The notes: generated by a model not told the origin, from the sequence alone. Positions 1 to 5,767 are shown, counted from the first letter of the stretch. The stretch: 5,767 bases of DNA from Methanothrix sp. (GCA_023229165.1 JALNZQ010000174.1:1-5767), one strand, 5' to 3'. Made by a program: numbers and translations.

Positions 1-2
1 GT

Positions 3-116
3 ACTATATCACATTTGAACTTTATTGATAATAATATTAGTATTGACGAGATGATAAAAACTTTCAGTCAAGCAGGATACTTGGTGGAGAAAGATTTGAA
101 GGAAGGATGTGGGTGA
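3..116 (+). CDS. Possible C-terminal tail of an upstream protein (5' end outside window)
   Basis: One plus-strand frame is open from the left edge to a TGA at 114-116, giving 37 residues that end in DLKEGCG; the other two forward frames have stops within the first 30 bases. The tail (for example SIDEMIKTFSQAGYLVEKD) reads like an ordinary amphipathic helical protein end, but no family can be recognised from so little. The stretch is AT-rich compared with the aminotransferase gene beside it. Its stop codon lies directly against the stop of the convergent aminotransferase gene with no base between them, which is a common arrangement for real convergent genes. An open frame of this length can also arise by chance, so the call is tentative. 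Confidence 0.42.
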   Translation, partial: TISHLNFIDNNISIDEMIKTFSQAGYLVEKDLKEGCG

Positions 117-1289
117 TCATCCTTTGATGACCTTTGCCAGCCTGGTGATGCCTTCGAGGATCCTATCGTTATCGGAGTTGGAAAAGTTCAGCCTCATGGT
201 ATTACTGCCGCCCCCATCTGCAAAGAAGGCCTGACCGGGCACGAATGCCACCTTTTCTTTTATAGCCAGGTTGAAGAGATCGAGAGACGACGTGCCCTCC
301 GGCAATGTCACCCAGAGGAACATTCCTCCCTCCGGTCTGGTGAAGCTGACACTCTCAGGGAATGTCTCCTCCATGGCCGCCACCATGAAATCCCTTTGCT
401 CCTTGTAGGCTTTTCGGATCTTGGCGATGTGCAGTTCTATGTCGTTGTCCTTGAGGTATTGATGGACGATCCTCTGACACAGATAATTGGAATGAAGATC
501 TAATGCCTGCTTGGCAACTATCAGCTTCTCCATGATCTCCTCGCAGGCACAGACCCATCCCAGCCGCATGCCGGGTGCGACGATCTTGGAAAAGGAGCCG
601 AGCAAAACGGCGTTCTCACCCATGAAATTTCTCATGGATGGCCTGTCCTCGCCCATGAACCTCAGGTCGCCATAGGGATTGTCCTCTATGAAGACCGTGC
701 TGCCGCCGCTCATCTTTTCCGCCACGGCCTTGAGTTTATCCAAAGAATAGGTTATGCCGGTAGGATTCTGGAAGTTGGGGACTGAGTAAAACAGCCTGGC
801 GTCGTCATCTTCCAAGAGCACCTTCTCCAGTGCCTGCAGATCGACTCCATCCTCTTGCAGTGGTATGGAGTGAAATTTGGGCTCAAAGAAGCCGAAAGAC
901 TGAATTGCAGCCAGATATGTGGGCCGCTCCAGGATAACTGCGTCGCCCTTATTCAAGAATATCTTGCTCAAAAGATCCAGTCCCTGCTGAGAGCCGTTGG
1001 TTATCAAGATCTCGGATGCACTTACCTTCACGCCCTTCCTGGCATACCTCTCTACTATCATCTCTCTCAGAGGAAGGTAACCTTCAGTAGTGCTGTATTG
1101 TAGTGCCGCCTCGCCGCATTCGGAGAGAACCTTCTGCGCGGCCTGGGCTACCTCTTGCACAGGAAAATATCTGGGGTTGGGAAGTCCGCCCGCAAAGGAT
1201 ATGATTTCGGGGTCCTCTGTTACCTTCAGAATCTCCCTCACGAACGATCTATGGACACAACCCATTCTATCTGCGAACAATCTGGTCAT
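117..1289 (-). CDS. PLP-dependent aminotransferase, class I/II, LysN/KAT II-like (390 aa)
   Basis: This is a cytoplasmic pyridoxal-phosphate aminotransferase, expected to move an amino group between an amino acid and a 2-oxo acid. All fold-type I landmarks are visible: the N-terminal ISFAGGLPNP near residues 30-39, typical of the 2-aminoadipate/kynurenine aminotransferase (LysN, KAT II) group; GSQQGLD at 99-105 for cofactor binding; PNFQNPTG with N175; IEDNPYGDLR with D203 pairing to the pyridine nitrogen and Y206; SFSK with the Schiff-base lysine K235; MRLGW with R242; and MRLNFS with R366, the expected carboxylate-binding arginine. The length fits the free-standing enzyme; there is no GntR-type DNA-binding domain as in MocR regulators. 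Substrate cannot be read from sequence: aromatic, branched-chain and 2-aminoadipate are all possible. The ATG start places the N-terminus correctly for the family and has only a weak purine-rich upstream sequence. The gene is divergent from the acyl-CoA synthetase gene. Confidence 0.93.
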   Translation of the reverse strand: MTRLFADRMGCVHRSFVREILKVTEDPEIISFAGGLPNPRYFPVQEVAQAAQKVLSECGEAALQYSTTEGYLPLREMIVERYARKGVKVSASEILITNGSQQGLDLLSKIFLNKGDAVILERPTYLAAIQSFGFFEPKFHSIPLQEDGVDLQALEKVLLEDDDARLFYSVPNFQNPTGITYSLDKLKAVAEKMSGGSTVFIEDNPYGDLRFMGEDRPSMRNFMGENAVLLGSFSKIVAPGMRLGWVCACEEIMEKLIVAKQALDLHSNYLCQRIVHQYLKDNDIELHIAKIRKAYKEQRDFMVAAMEETFPESVSFTRPEGGMFLWVTLPEGTSSLDLFNLAIKEKVAFVPGQAFFADGGGSNTMRLNFSNSDNDRILEGITRLAKVIKG

Positions 1290-1349
1290 TTATCTCTAAA
1301 CCTGCCGTGAGATAATGTTATATCCCCTTAGCGATTGAAAGGCAGTCTC
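1290..1349. promoter_or_regulatory. Divergent promoter region with a shared TATA-like element
   Basis: Only 60 bases separate the two divergent start codons. GTTATAT at 1317-1323 reads as ATATAAC on the other strand. Its centre is about 29 bases from the plus-strand ATG at 1350 and about 32 bases from the minus-strand ATG at 1289. In archaea the TATA box lies about 26 bases before the transcription start, so one element could serve both genes and give very short or absent leaders. No strong Shine-Dalgarno sequence is seen for either gene. This is inferred from spacing and motif only, and it assumes an archaeal host. Confidence 0.4.
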
Positions 1350-3059
1350 ATGCCAGGCAAAGTCTCGCACAGCTATGCTTTTCGCGGCTCGGAAAAACCG
1401 CTTATTGGAAAGACAATCGGCGATATGTTTGACGAAATAGCAGAGGCGTATCCCGATAATGACGCAATTGTGTCCATCCACCAGGGAAAGAGATACACCT
1501 ATCGTGAGCTGCAAAAGGAGCTGAACCGTGCCGCGAAAGGATTCATCGCTCTGGGCCTCAAAAAAGGCGACCGGCTGGCAATCTGGGCTACAAACCTGGC
1601 GGAATGGATCATCACACAGTTCGCCACGGCCAAGGCGGGAATCATCCTGGTGAATATCAATCCAGCCTACCGGACGCATGAGCTGGAGTATAGCCTTCGC
1701 CAGTCGGAGGCGCAGGCCCTGCTGCTCATGGACCGCTTCAAGAGCTCGGACTATGTGCAGATGCTCTACGAGGTCTGTCCCGAGGCGAAGACTGCCCAGC
1801 CGGGCAAGATTCACTCAGAGAAGCTGCCGTTTCTCCGGACCGCTGTCATGATCAGGGGCGAGAAGCAGCCGGGCATGTGGACCTGGGATGAGGTCTTGAA
1901 GATGGGTGAAGATGTGCCCGATGAGACGCTGCAGGAGAGAGCGGAGAGCCTGGACTTTGACGATCCCATCAACATTCAGTACACCTCCGGGACGACCGGT
2001 TTTCCGAAAGGCGTGGTTCTCACGCACCACAACATCTTGAACAACGGATACTTTATCGGCGAGTGCATGAAGTTTACAGAAAAAGACCGGCTCTGCATAC
2101 CTGTTCCTTTTTATCACTGCTTCGGCATGGTGCTCTCCAATATGGCCGCCATGACGCACGGAGCCGCAATGGTGCTGCCGGCCGAGTACTTCGATCCCGT
2201 CTCAGTCATGTCTGCGGTAGAGAAGGAGCACTGCACGGCACTGCATGGCGTTCCCACCATGTTCGTGGCGGAGCTTGAGCACCCCGATTTTTCCAAGTAC
2301 GACTTCTCAAGCCTGCGCACCGGAATCATGGCCGGATCGCCCTGTCCCATTGAGTTCATGAAGAAGGTGAGCACCCTCATGAATATGCGAGAGGTGGTGA
2401 TCACCTACGGCCAGACTGAGGCCTCGCCCGCCATCACCATGTCCTCCACCGATGATTCTCTGGAGCAGAGGGTCTCGACCATAGGCAGGCCCATGCCCCA
2501 TGCAGAGATGAAGATCGTGGACCCAAAGACGGGCAAGATGGTCTCCCGCGGCGAGACGGGCGAGATCTGCGCTCGTGGCTACATGCTCATGCGCTGCTAC
2601 TACAACAATCCGGTGGCCACCGACCAGTGTGTGGACAAGGAAGGGTGGCTGCACACCGGCGACCTGGGGACGCTCGATGAGCAGGACTACTGCAAGATCA
2701 CTGGCCGGCTCAAGGACATGGTCATCCGGGGCGGGGAGAACATCTATCCGAGGGAGATTGAGGAGTTCCTCTACACCCACCCTGCGATCAGCGATGTGCA
2801 GGTCATCGGCGTGCCGGACAAGAAGTACGGTGAGGAGATCATGGCCTGGATTAAGCTCAAGAAGGGCGCAACGGCTAGCGCGGACGAGATCAAGGCTTTT
2901 TGCAAGGGAAAGATCGCGCACTTCAAAGTTCCCAGGTACATCAAGTTCGTGGACGACTTCCCCATGACCGTGAGCGGCAAGATTCAAAAGTTCAAGATGA
3001 GAGAGCAGTCCATCACTGAGCTTGGGCTGGAGGAAGCTGCCAGGATGAAGACGGCCTGA
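1350..3059 (+). CDS. AMP-forming acyl-CoA synthetase, ACSF2-like medium-chain group (569 aa)
   Basis: This is an adenylate-forming enzyme that activates a carboxylic acid with ATP to an acyl-AMP and then to an acyl-CoA. Core motifs appear in order, counted from the ATG: P-loop YTSGTTGFPKGV from residue 211; YGQTEASP from 353; GWLHTGDLG from 432 with the ribose-binding D438; hinge GRLKDMVIRGGENIYP from 452; and near the C-terminus VSGKIQK with the catalytic lysine K544. The N-terminal PLIGKTIGDMFD, the VNINPAYRTHELEYSL stretch and RTGIMAGSPCP closely match the ACSF2/medium-chain acyl-CoA synthetase group as I remember it, rather than acetyl-CoA synthetase. The substrate is unknown; fatty, branched or aryl acids are possible. 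An in-frame TTG at 1335 would add five residues, but AAAGG about eight bases before the ATG and the TATA spacing favour the ATG at 1350. The gene is complete and GC-rich (40 of 60 bases at 2521-2580 by hand count). Confidence 0.93.
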   Translation: MPGKVSHSYAFRGSEKPLIGKTIGDMFDEIAEAYPDNDAIVSIHQGKRYTYRELQKELNRAAKGFIALGLKKGDRLAIWATNLAEWIITQFATAKAGIILVNINPAYRTHELEYSLRQSEAQALLLMDRFKSSDYVQMLYEVCPEAKTAQPGKIHSEKLPFLRTAVMIRGEKQPGMWTWDEVLKMGEDVPDETLQERAESLDFDDPINIQYTSGTTGFPKGVVLTHHNILNNGYFIGECMKFTEKDRLCIPVPFYHCFGMVLSNMAAMTHGAAMVLPAEYFDPVSVMSAVEKEHCTALHGVPTMFVAELEHPDFSKYDFSSLRTGIMAGSPCPIEFMKKVSTLMNMREVVITYGQTEASPAITMSSTDDSLEQRVSTIGRPMPHAEMKIVDPKTGKMVSRGETGEICARGYMLMRCYYNNPVATDQCVDKEGWLHTGDLGTLDEQDYCKITGRLKDMVIRGGENIYPREIEEFLYTHPAISDVQVIGVPDKKYGEEIMAWIKLKKGATASADEIKAFCKGKIAHFKVPRYIKFVDDFPMTVSGKIQKFKMREQSITELGLEEAARMKTA

Positions 3060-3077
3060 AGCGATGGCCGGTTTTTT
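3052..3077 (+). terminator. Intrinsic-type terminator after the acyl-CoA synthetase gene
   Basis: CGGCC at 3052-3056 pairs with GGCCG at 3066-3070, giving a five-pair all-GC stem with a nine-base loop, and six T follow at 3072-3077. The TGA stop codon of the synthetase sits at the start of the loop. More T-rich sequence continues to about 3094, which would also suit archaeal termination at oligo-T. It separates the synthetase from the toxin-antitoxin pair. Confidence 0.6.
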
Positions 3078-3103
3078 CTCATCTCATTTCTTTTCGAGCG
3101 ACA

Positions 3104-3313
3104 ATGAATATAAATACCAACACGAAGATAATAGAGGATATGGCATGCTCAAATCCTCTTGAGGCAGCAATAGGAGTTATGCCCAACAAAGAGGCCGAAA
3201 ATGAGAAGGATCTAATTGAAGGTATTGTGATAGGTCTAAAGGATTTTGCAAAGGGCCGCTACACCGTCTTTGAGGATGATGATGAGATGGAAGCCCATTT
3301 GATGGGCCTTTAA
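3104..3313 (+). CDS. Small acidic antitoxin of a type II toxin-antitoxin pair (69 aa, or 57 aa from an inner start)
   Basis: This is a short protein just upstream of a RelE/ParE-fold toxin, so it is read as the antitoxin that binds and neutralises that toxin. The C-terminal half (GLKDFAKGRYTVFEDDDEME) carries the pattern of RelB/ParD-like toxin-binding tails: a helix, then a 'GRYTVFED' strand and an acidic end. The N-terminal part would be the dimerising or DNA-binding region, but no clear ribbon-helix-helix or AbrB motif is seen. The start is uncertain. The ATG at 3104 has no Shine-Dalgarno sequence or TATA box at a sensible distance; the ATG at 3140 lies about 27 bases after TATAAATA (3109-3116), which would suit leaderless translation and give 57 residues beginning MACSNPLEAA. 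The toxin follows after 19 bases, consistent with one operon. Confidence 0.75.
   Translation: MNINTNTKIIEDMACSNPLEAAIGVMPNKEAENEKDLIEGIVIGLKDFAKGRYTVFEDDDEMEAHLMGL
3109..3116 (+). promoter_or_regulatory. TATA-like box for the toxin-antitoxin operon
   Basis: TATAAATA is a very good match to the archaeal TATA consensus and sits inside the first codons of the longer antitoxin reading. Its centre is about 27 bases before the ATG at 3140, the spacing expected for a transcription start on or next to that codon. It could also be simple codon content (Asn-Ile-Asn-Thr), since the region is AT-rich. Confidence 0.35.
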
Positions 3314-3332
3314 TTTTTATTTTAGATCGCAC

Positions 3333-3719
3333 ATGGCATTTAAATCCATTACTACTGCTCATTTTGATAAAAAATTCTCGAAATTAACTGGTAAGAACCC
3401 AACTTTCAGGCATCAAGTAATAAATAAAATGAAGTGTATTCGCCAAGATCCAGAGATAGGCGAACCTAAGAGATATAACCTTCGAGGGCTTCGAGCATTG
3501 CATATTTCGGAGCACTTTGTTGTCGTTTACCTCATTTTTAAAAATGCCGTTGTGTTTATAAATTTAGATCATCACGACAAGGCATACGATTCAGAGATCA
3601 CGAGCCGACTGGTGAAGCACTTAACGGAAGATGAAAGTCTTCTTGCCGCCCTGGAGATTGCGGACATTCAGATGATGGATTTTATCGATTTTGTGAGATC
3701 TGTTGGCAAGAAGAAATAA
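3333..3719 (+). CDS. RelE/ParE-fold toxin with C-terminal extension (128 aa)
   Basis: The first 86 or so residues follow the RelE/ParE toxin plan: an N-terminal strand and helix pair (FDKKFSKL, then FRHQVINKMKCIRQDPEIGEP), the Y48-N-L-R-G-L-R54-A-L-H57 strand, the hydrophobic strand HFVVVYLIFKNAVVFINL, and the end motif DHHDKAYD with H80, H81, D82 and Y85. In RelE-type mRNA interferases this last segment and the basic strand carry catalytic residues; ParE relatives act on gyrase instead, and sequence alone does not decide which applies. Usual members have about 85-100 residues, so residues 87-128 are extra: a charged, helical-looking tail with DIQMMDFIDFVRSVGKKK at its end. The gene lies 19 bases after the antitoxin stop and has no clear Shine-Dalgarno sequence. 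It is AT-rich (21 of 60 bases G or C at 3541-3600 by hand count), unlike both flanking genes, which suggests separate origin. Confidence 0.85.
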   Translation: MAFKSITTAHFDKKFSKLTGKNPTFRHQVINKMKCIRQDPEIGEPKRYNLRGLRALHISEHFVVVYLIFKNAVVFINLDHHDKAYDSEITSRLVKHLTEDESLLAALEIADIQMMDFIDFVRSVGKKK

Positions 3720-3808
3720 GTGGCCTTTGACTTGAGTTTCGTGTTTTTCATTTCCTCCGCAAGCTTTTTCGTGAGAGCAATTAAACGAGCCGCAGGAGGG
3801 CATAATTT
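3720..3808 (+). promoter_or_regulatory. Leader region of the restriction-modification gene with possible RBS-masking hairpin
   Basis: This 89-base gap between the toxin stop and the restriction gene start holds no open frame of note. TCCTCCGC at 3753-3760 can pair with GCAGGAGGG at 3792-3800 (one bulged A, one G-T pair), which would bury the Shine-Dalgarno sequence. A smaller stem, GCTTT with GAGAGC-side bases at 3763-3767 and 3774-3778, lies in its loop. Short T runs at 3743-3748 and 3765-3769 could terminate the toxin-antitoxin transcript. The folding is read by eye only. Confidence 0.35.
3794..3800 (+). promoter_or_regulatory. Strong Shine-Dalgarno sequence that decides the TTG start at 3809
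   Basis: AGGAGGG is complementary to the 16S rRNA tail and lies eight bases before TTG 3809. A TAA in the same frame at 3803-3805 closes the frame just upstream, so no earlier start is possible. The first in-frame ATG is not until residue 209. Confidence 0.85.
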
Positions 3809-5767
3809 TTGGAGGCACAGGCACCCGCAAAGATTGTCGAGCTGGTAGAGAAATTCGAGCGCGACCAGGATATCTATCGATCCAGCCAGTACAATGAGAC
3901 TGAACTGAGGACGGAGTTCATCAATCCCTTTTTTGAGGCGCTGGGGTGGGATGTCTACCACAAGCAGGAATGCCGGGCCGACAAGAGAGAGGTCAAAGAA
4001 GAGGATGCGGTCGATGTTGAGGGAAAGATCAAGAATCCCGACTACAGCTTTCGTCTCTTCGACAAGAGAAAGTTCTTCGTGGAAGTGAAGAGGCCCTCCA
4101 TAAATATCGAATCCGGTGTCTATCCCGCTTACCAGATAAGGCGTTACGCCTGGTCTGCAGATCTTGCCATCTCCATTCTTACCGACTTTGAGGAGTTCTC
4201 TGTCTACTACTGCCGGGCGCGGCCCTCCAAGGATGACAAATCCACGAAATCGAGGCTCCTGTATTTCCGGTACGACCAGTATGCAGAAAAGTGGCAGGAG
4301 ATTGCCGCCCTCTTTTCCAGAGAGGCGGTGCTGAATGGTTCGCTTGATAAATATGTGGAAGCTCTGCCGCAAAAGCGGGGCGAGAAGAGGGTGGACGCTG
4401 CCCTTTTGGATGACATCTCAGCCTGGCGGGAGATGCTGGCCAGAAGCATAGCCCGGCACAATCCAGAGCTTGACACGGTAAGCCTCAACTTTGCCGTTCA
4501 AACCATAATCGATCGGATCATATTCTTGCGCATCTGCGAGGACCGGGGCATCGAGAGATACATGCGCCTGAAGGACCTCTTGAACGGCGAGAGGGTTTAT
4601 CCGAGGCTGTGCGAGCTGTTCTTGCAGGCGGACGATCGCTACAACTCCGGGATATTTCATTTCGGCAAGGAGCCGGGCCGGGAGAATCCCGATACCATCA
4701 CGCCGGGCCTGGTGATCGATGATGCAACCCTGAAAGAGATCATCAAGCGCCTCTATTTCCCGGAGAGCCCTTACGAGTTCTCCGTCCTTCCCGCCGAGAT
4801 CTTGGGCCAGATTTACGAGCAGTTCTTGGGCAAGGTCATCCGGCTGGATGAAGGCCACAATGCCCTGGTCGAGGACAAGCCGGAGGTAAAAAAGGCGGGC
4901 GGAGTCAAGTACACGCCAGCCTACATTGTCGAGTACATTGTGCAAAATACCATTTCGCCGCTTCTGGAAGGAAAGACGCTGCAAGAGGCCGCTGCCCTGC
5001 GGGTGCTGGACCCCGCCTGCGGGTCCGGCTCGTTTCTGATTGTGGCCTATCAGCATCTCTTAGACTGGCATAAGGAATGGTACATTCAAAATCTGGTGCC
5101 ACTGATCGAAAGCGGCAGGATGTCGGAGGTCAAGCGGCTCCTGCCTGTGGCCCCGGCGCCGGGCAGGAAGGGACGCAGCCGGGAGCCGGAGTTGCCCGTT
5201 TACCTGGGGAAGGGAGATGAGTGGAAGCTGACCACGGCTGAGCGGAAACGAATTTTGCTGAACAACATTTTCGGCGTAGACATCGACCGTCAGGCGGTGG
5301 AGGTGACCAAGCTCTCTCTTTTACTCAAGGTGTTGGAGGGCGAGAACGAGGAGACGATATCCAAGCAGCTCAAGCTCTTCGCTGAGAGGGCGCTGCCCGA
5401 CTTGAGCCGGAATATCAAGTGCGGCAATTCACTCGTCGGCTGGGACATTCTGGCGGACAATCCGGGCATGGGGCCGGAGGAGATTGAACGGATCAATCCT
5501 TTCGACTGGGATAAGGAATTTCCTGAGGTCTTTCTGAAGGGCGGGTTCGATGTGGTGATAGGCAATCCGCCATACGTGAGGCAAGAGGGGCTGGGCGAGT
5601 TCAAGGCCTATTTCCAAAAGCATTACCAGGTCTATCAGGGGACAGCGGACCTCTACACCTACTTTGTTGAACGCGGCGTATCTCTTCTCAGAGAAGCAGG
5701 CATTTTCTCATACATCGTCGCCAACAAGTGGATGAGGGCGAACTACGGCCAGCCCATGCGCAAATGG
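3809..5767 (+). CDS. Type IIG (Eco57I-like) restriction enzyme/N6-adenine methyltransferase, N-terminal 653 residues, cut by the window edge
   Basis: This is a single-chain restriction-modification enzyme that should methylate adenine in its target and cut unmodified DNA. An HsdR_N-like nuclease domain comes first: E32 in TELRTEFINPFFEALGW, then D78 (NPDYS) and E92-V-K94 (FVEVKRPS), a PD-(D/E)XK site. A helical linker covers about residues 110-330, then IYEQFLGKVI. The methylase follows: GVKYTPAYIVEYIV (365-378, motif X-like), DPACGSGSF from 401 (motif I, S-adenosylmethionine binding), FGVDIDRQAVEVTKLSL (488-504, motif II region) and NPPY at 586-589 (motif IV, catalytic). The expected specificity domain lies past the edge; family members usually exceed 900 residues. 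TTG is the only plausible start, set by the Shine-Dalgarno sequence and needed to keep the nuclease. A basic, proline-rich insert lies near 446-463. BREX PglX shares the methylase type but lacks this nuclease domain. Confidence 0.9.
   Translation, partial: MEAQAPAKIVELVEKFERDQDIYRSSQYNETELRTEFINPFFEALGWDVYHKQECRADKREVKEEDAVDVEGKIKNPDYSFRLFDKRKFFVEVKRPSINIESGVYPAYQIRRYAWSADLAISILTDFEEFSVYYCRARPSKDDKSTKSRLLYFRYDQYAEKWQEIAALFSREAVLNGSLDKYVEALPQKRGEKRVDAALLDDISAWREMLARSIARHNPELDTVSLNFAVQTIIDRIIFLRICEDRGIERYMRLKDLLNGERVYPRLCELFLQADDRYNSGIFHFGKEPGRENPDTITPGLVIDDATLKEIIKRLYFPESPYEFSVLPAEILGQIYEQFLGKVIRLDEGHNALVEDKPEVKKAGGVKYTPAYIVEYIVQNTISPLLEGKTLQEAAALRVLDPACGSGSFLIVAYQHLLDWHKEWYIQNLVPLIESGRMSEVKRLLPVAPAPGRKGRSREPELPVYLGKGDEWKLTTAERKRILLNNIFGVDIDRQAVEVTKLSLLLKVLEGENEETISKQLKLFAERALPDLSRNIKCGNSLVGWDILADNPGMGPEEIERINPFDWDKEFPEVFLKGGFDVVIGNPPYVRQEGLGEFKAYFQKHYQVYQGTADLYTYFVERGVSLLREAGIFSYIVANKWMRANYGQPMRKW

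Noticed and set aside
855..1103. 82-codon plus-strand open frame opposite the aminotransferase
   Set aside because: The minus-strand aminotransferase motifs (GSQQGLD and neighbours) occupy this stretch; the plus reading has no family likeness.
1335..1349. TTG at 1335 as the start of the acyl-CoA synthetase
   Set aside because: It has no Shine-Dalgarno sequence upstream and adds only five unconserved residues, whereas ATG 1350 has AAAGG at fair spacing and fits the TATA position.
1296..1814. 172-codon open frame on the minus strand opposite the acyl-CoA synthetase
   Set aside because: It lies opposite a gene with intact catalytic motifs and resembles no family I recognise; codon bias of a GC-rich gene readily leaves antisense frames open.
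2307..2987. 226-codon minus-strand open frame rich in His, Leu, Val and Asp
   Set aside because: The composition is typical of the reverse complement of a GC-rich gene, and the plus strand here clearly codes for the C-terminal half of the ligase.
3779..3785. AATTAAA as a TATA box for a leaderless restriction gene transcript
   Set aside because: The spacing would put the transcription start at the TTG itself, which would leave the strong AGGAGGG outside the transcript; the Shine-Dalgarno evidence is better.
3668..4372. 234-codon minus-strand open frame crossing from the toxin end into the restriction gene
   Set aside because: It is antisense to two well-supported genes and shows no domain pattern; the plus frame carries the nuclease motifs.
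4418..5056. 212-codon minus-strand open frame opposite the restriction enzyme
   Set aside because: It is a shadow of the methylase gene, with no recognisable motif or ribosome site.
3809..5767. BREX PglX methylase as the identity of the right-hand gene
   Set aside because: The methylase core is similar, but an N-terminal HsdR_N-like nuclease with D78, E92 and K94 points to a self-contained type IIG enzyme, and no other BREX gene is seen.
1..5767. CRISPR array, tRNA or rRNA gene, insertion sequence ends or attachment site
   Set aside because: Reading both strands by eye I found no regularly spaced repeats, no cloverleaf or CCA-type ends, no transposase frame and no convincing long terminal repeats.

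Overview
This window looks like a chromosomal segment of a prokaryote, most likely a methanogenic archaeon of the Methanothrix (Methanosaeta) kind. That assignment is an inference. It rests on TATA-like boxes about 26-30 bases upstream of start codons that have weak or no Shine-Dalgarno sequence, on frequent AGG/AGA arginine and ATA isoleucine codons in otherwise GC-rich genes, and on T-run ends after genes. A bacterium cannot be excluded, and no rRNA, tRNA or marker gene settles it.

Layout. Positions 1-116 hold a short AT-rich open frame that may be the tail of an upstream gene; its stop codon abuts the stop of the next gene. Positions 117-1289 (minus) encode a fold-type I PLP aminotransferase of the LysN/KAT II-like group. 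A 60-base divergent promoter region (1290-1349) separates it from a plus-strand AMP-forming acyl-CoA synthetase of the ACSF2-like group (1350-3059), which ends in a short GC hairpin followed by six T. An AT-rich toxin-antitoxin pair follows: a small acidic antitoxin (3104-3313) and a RelE/ParE-fold toxin with an unusual C-terminal extension (3333-3719). After an 89-base gap comes a gene that starts with TTG behind a strong Shine-Dalgarno sequence and runs off the right edge (3809-5767). It is the first 653 residues of a single-chain restriction-modification enzyme (type IIG/Eco57I-like), with an HsdR_N-like PD-(D/E)XK nuclease domain followed by an N6-adenine methyltransferase domain.

How the parts fit. 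The left half is metabolic: the aminotransferase interconverts amino acids and 2-oxo acids, and the ligase activates a carboxylic acid to its CoA thioester. They share a promoter region, but a joint pathway is only a guess. The right half is a small defence and addiction block. The toxin-antitoxin genes are much richer in A+T than the genes on either side, which suggests separate acquisition. The restriction enzyme is complete for its nuclease and for methylase motifs I and IV, but its specificity region lies beyond the window. No clearly new system is evident. The points most worth following are the toxin extension, the possible TATA box inside the annotated antitoxin start, and the hairpin that could hide the ribosome binding site of the restriction enzyme.
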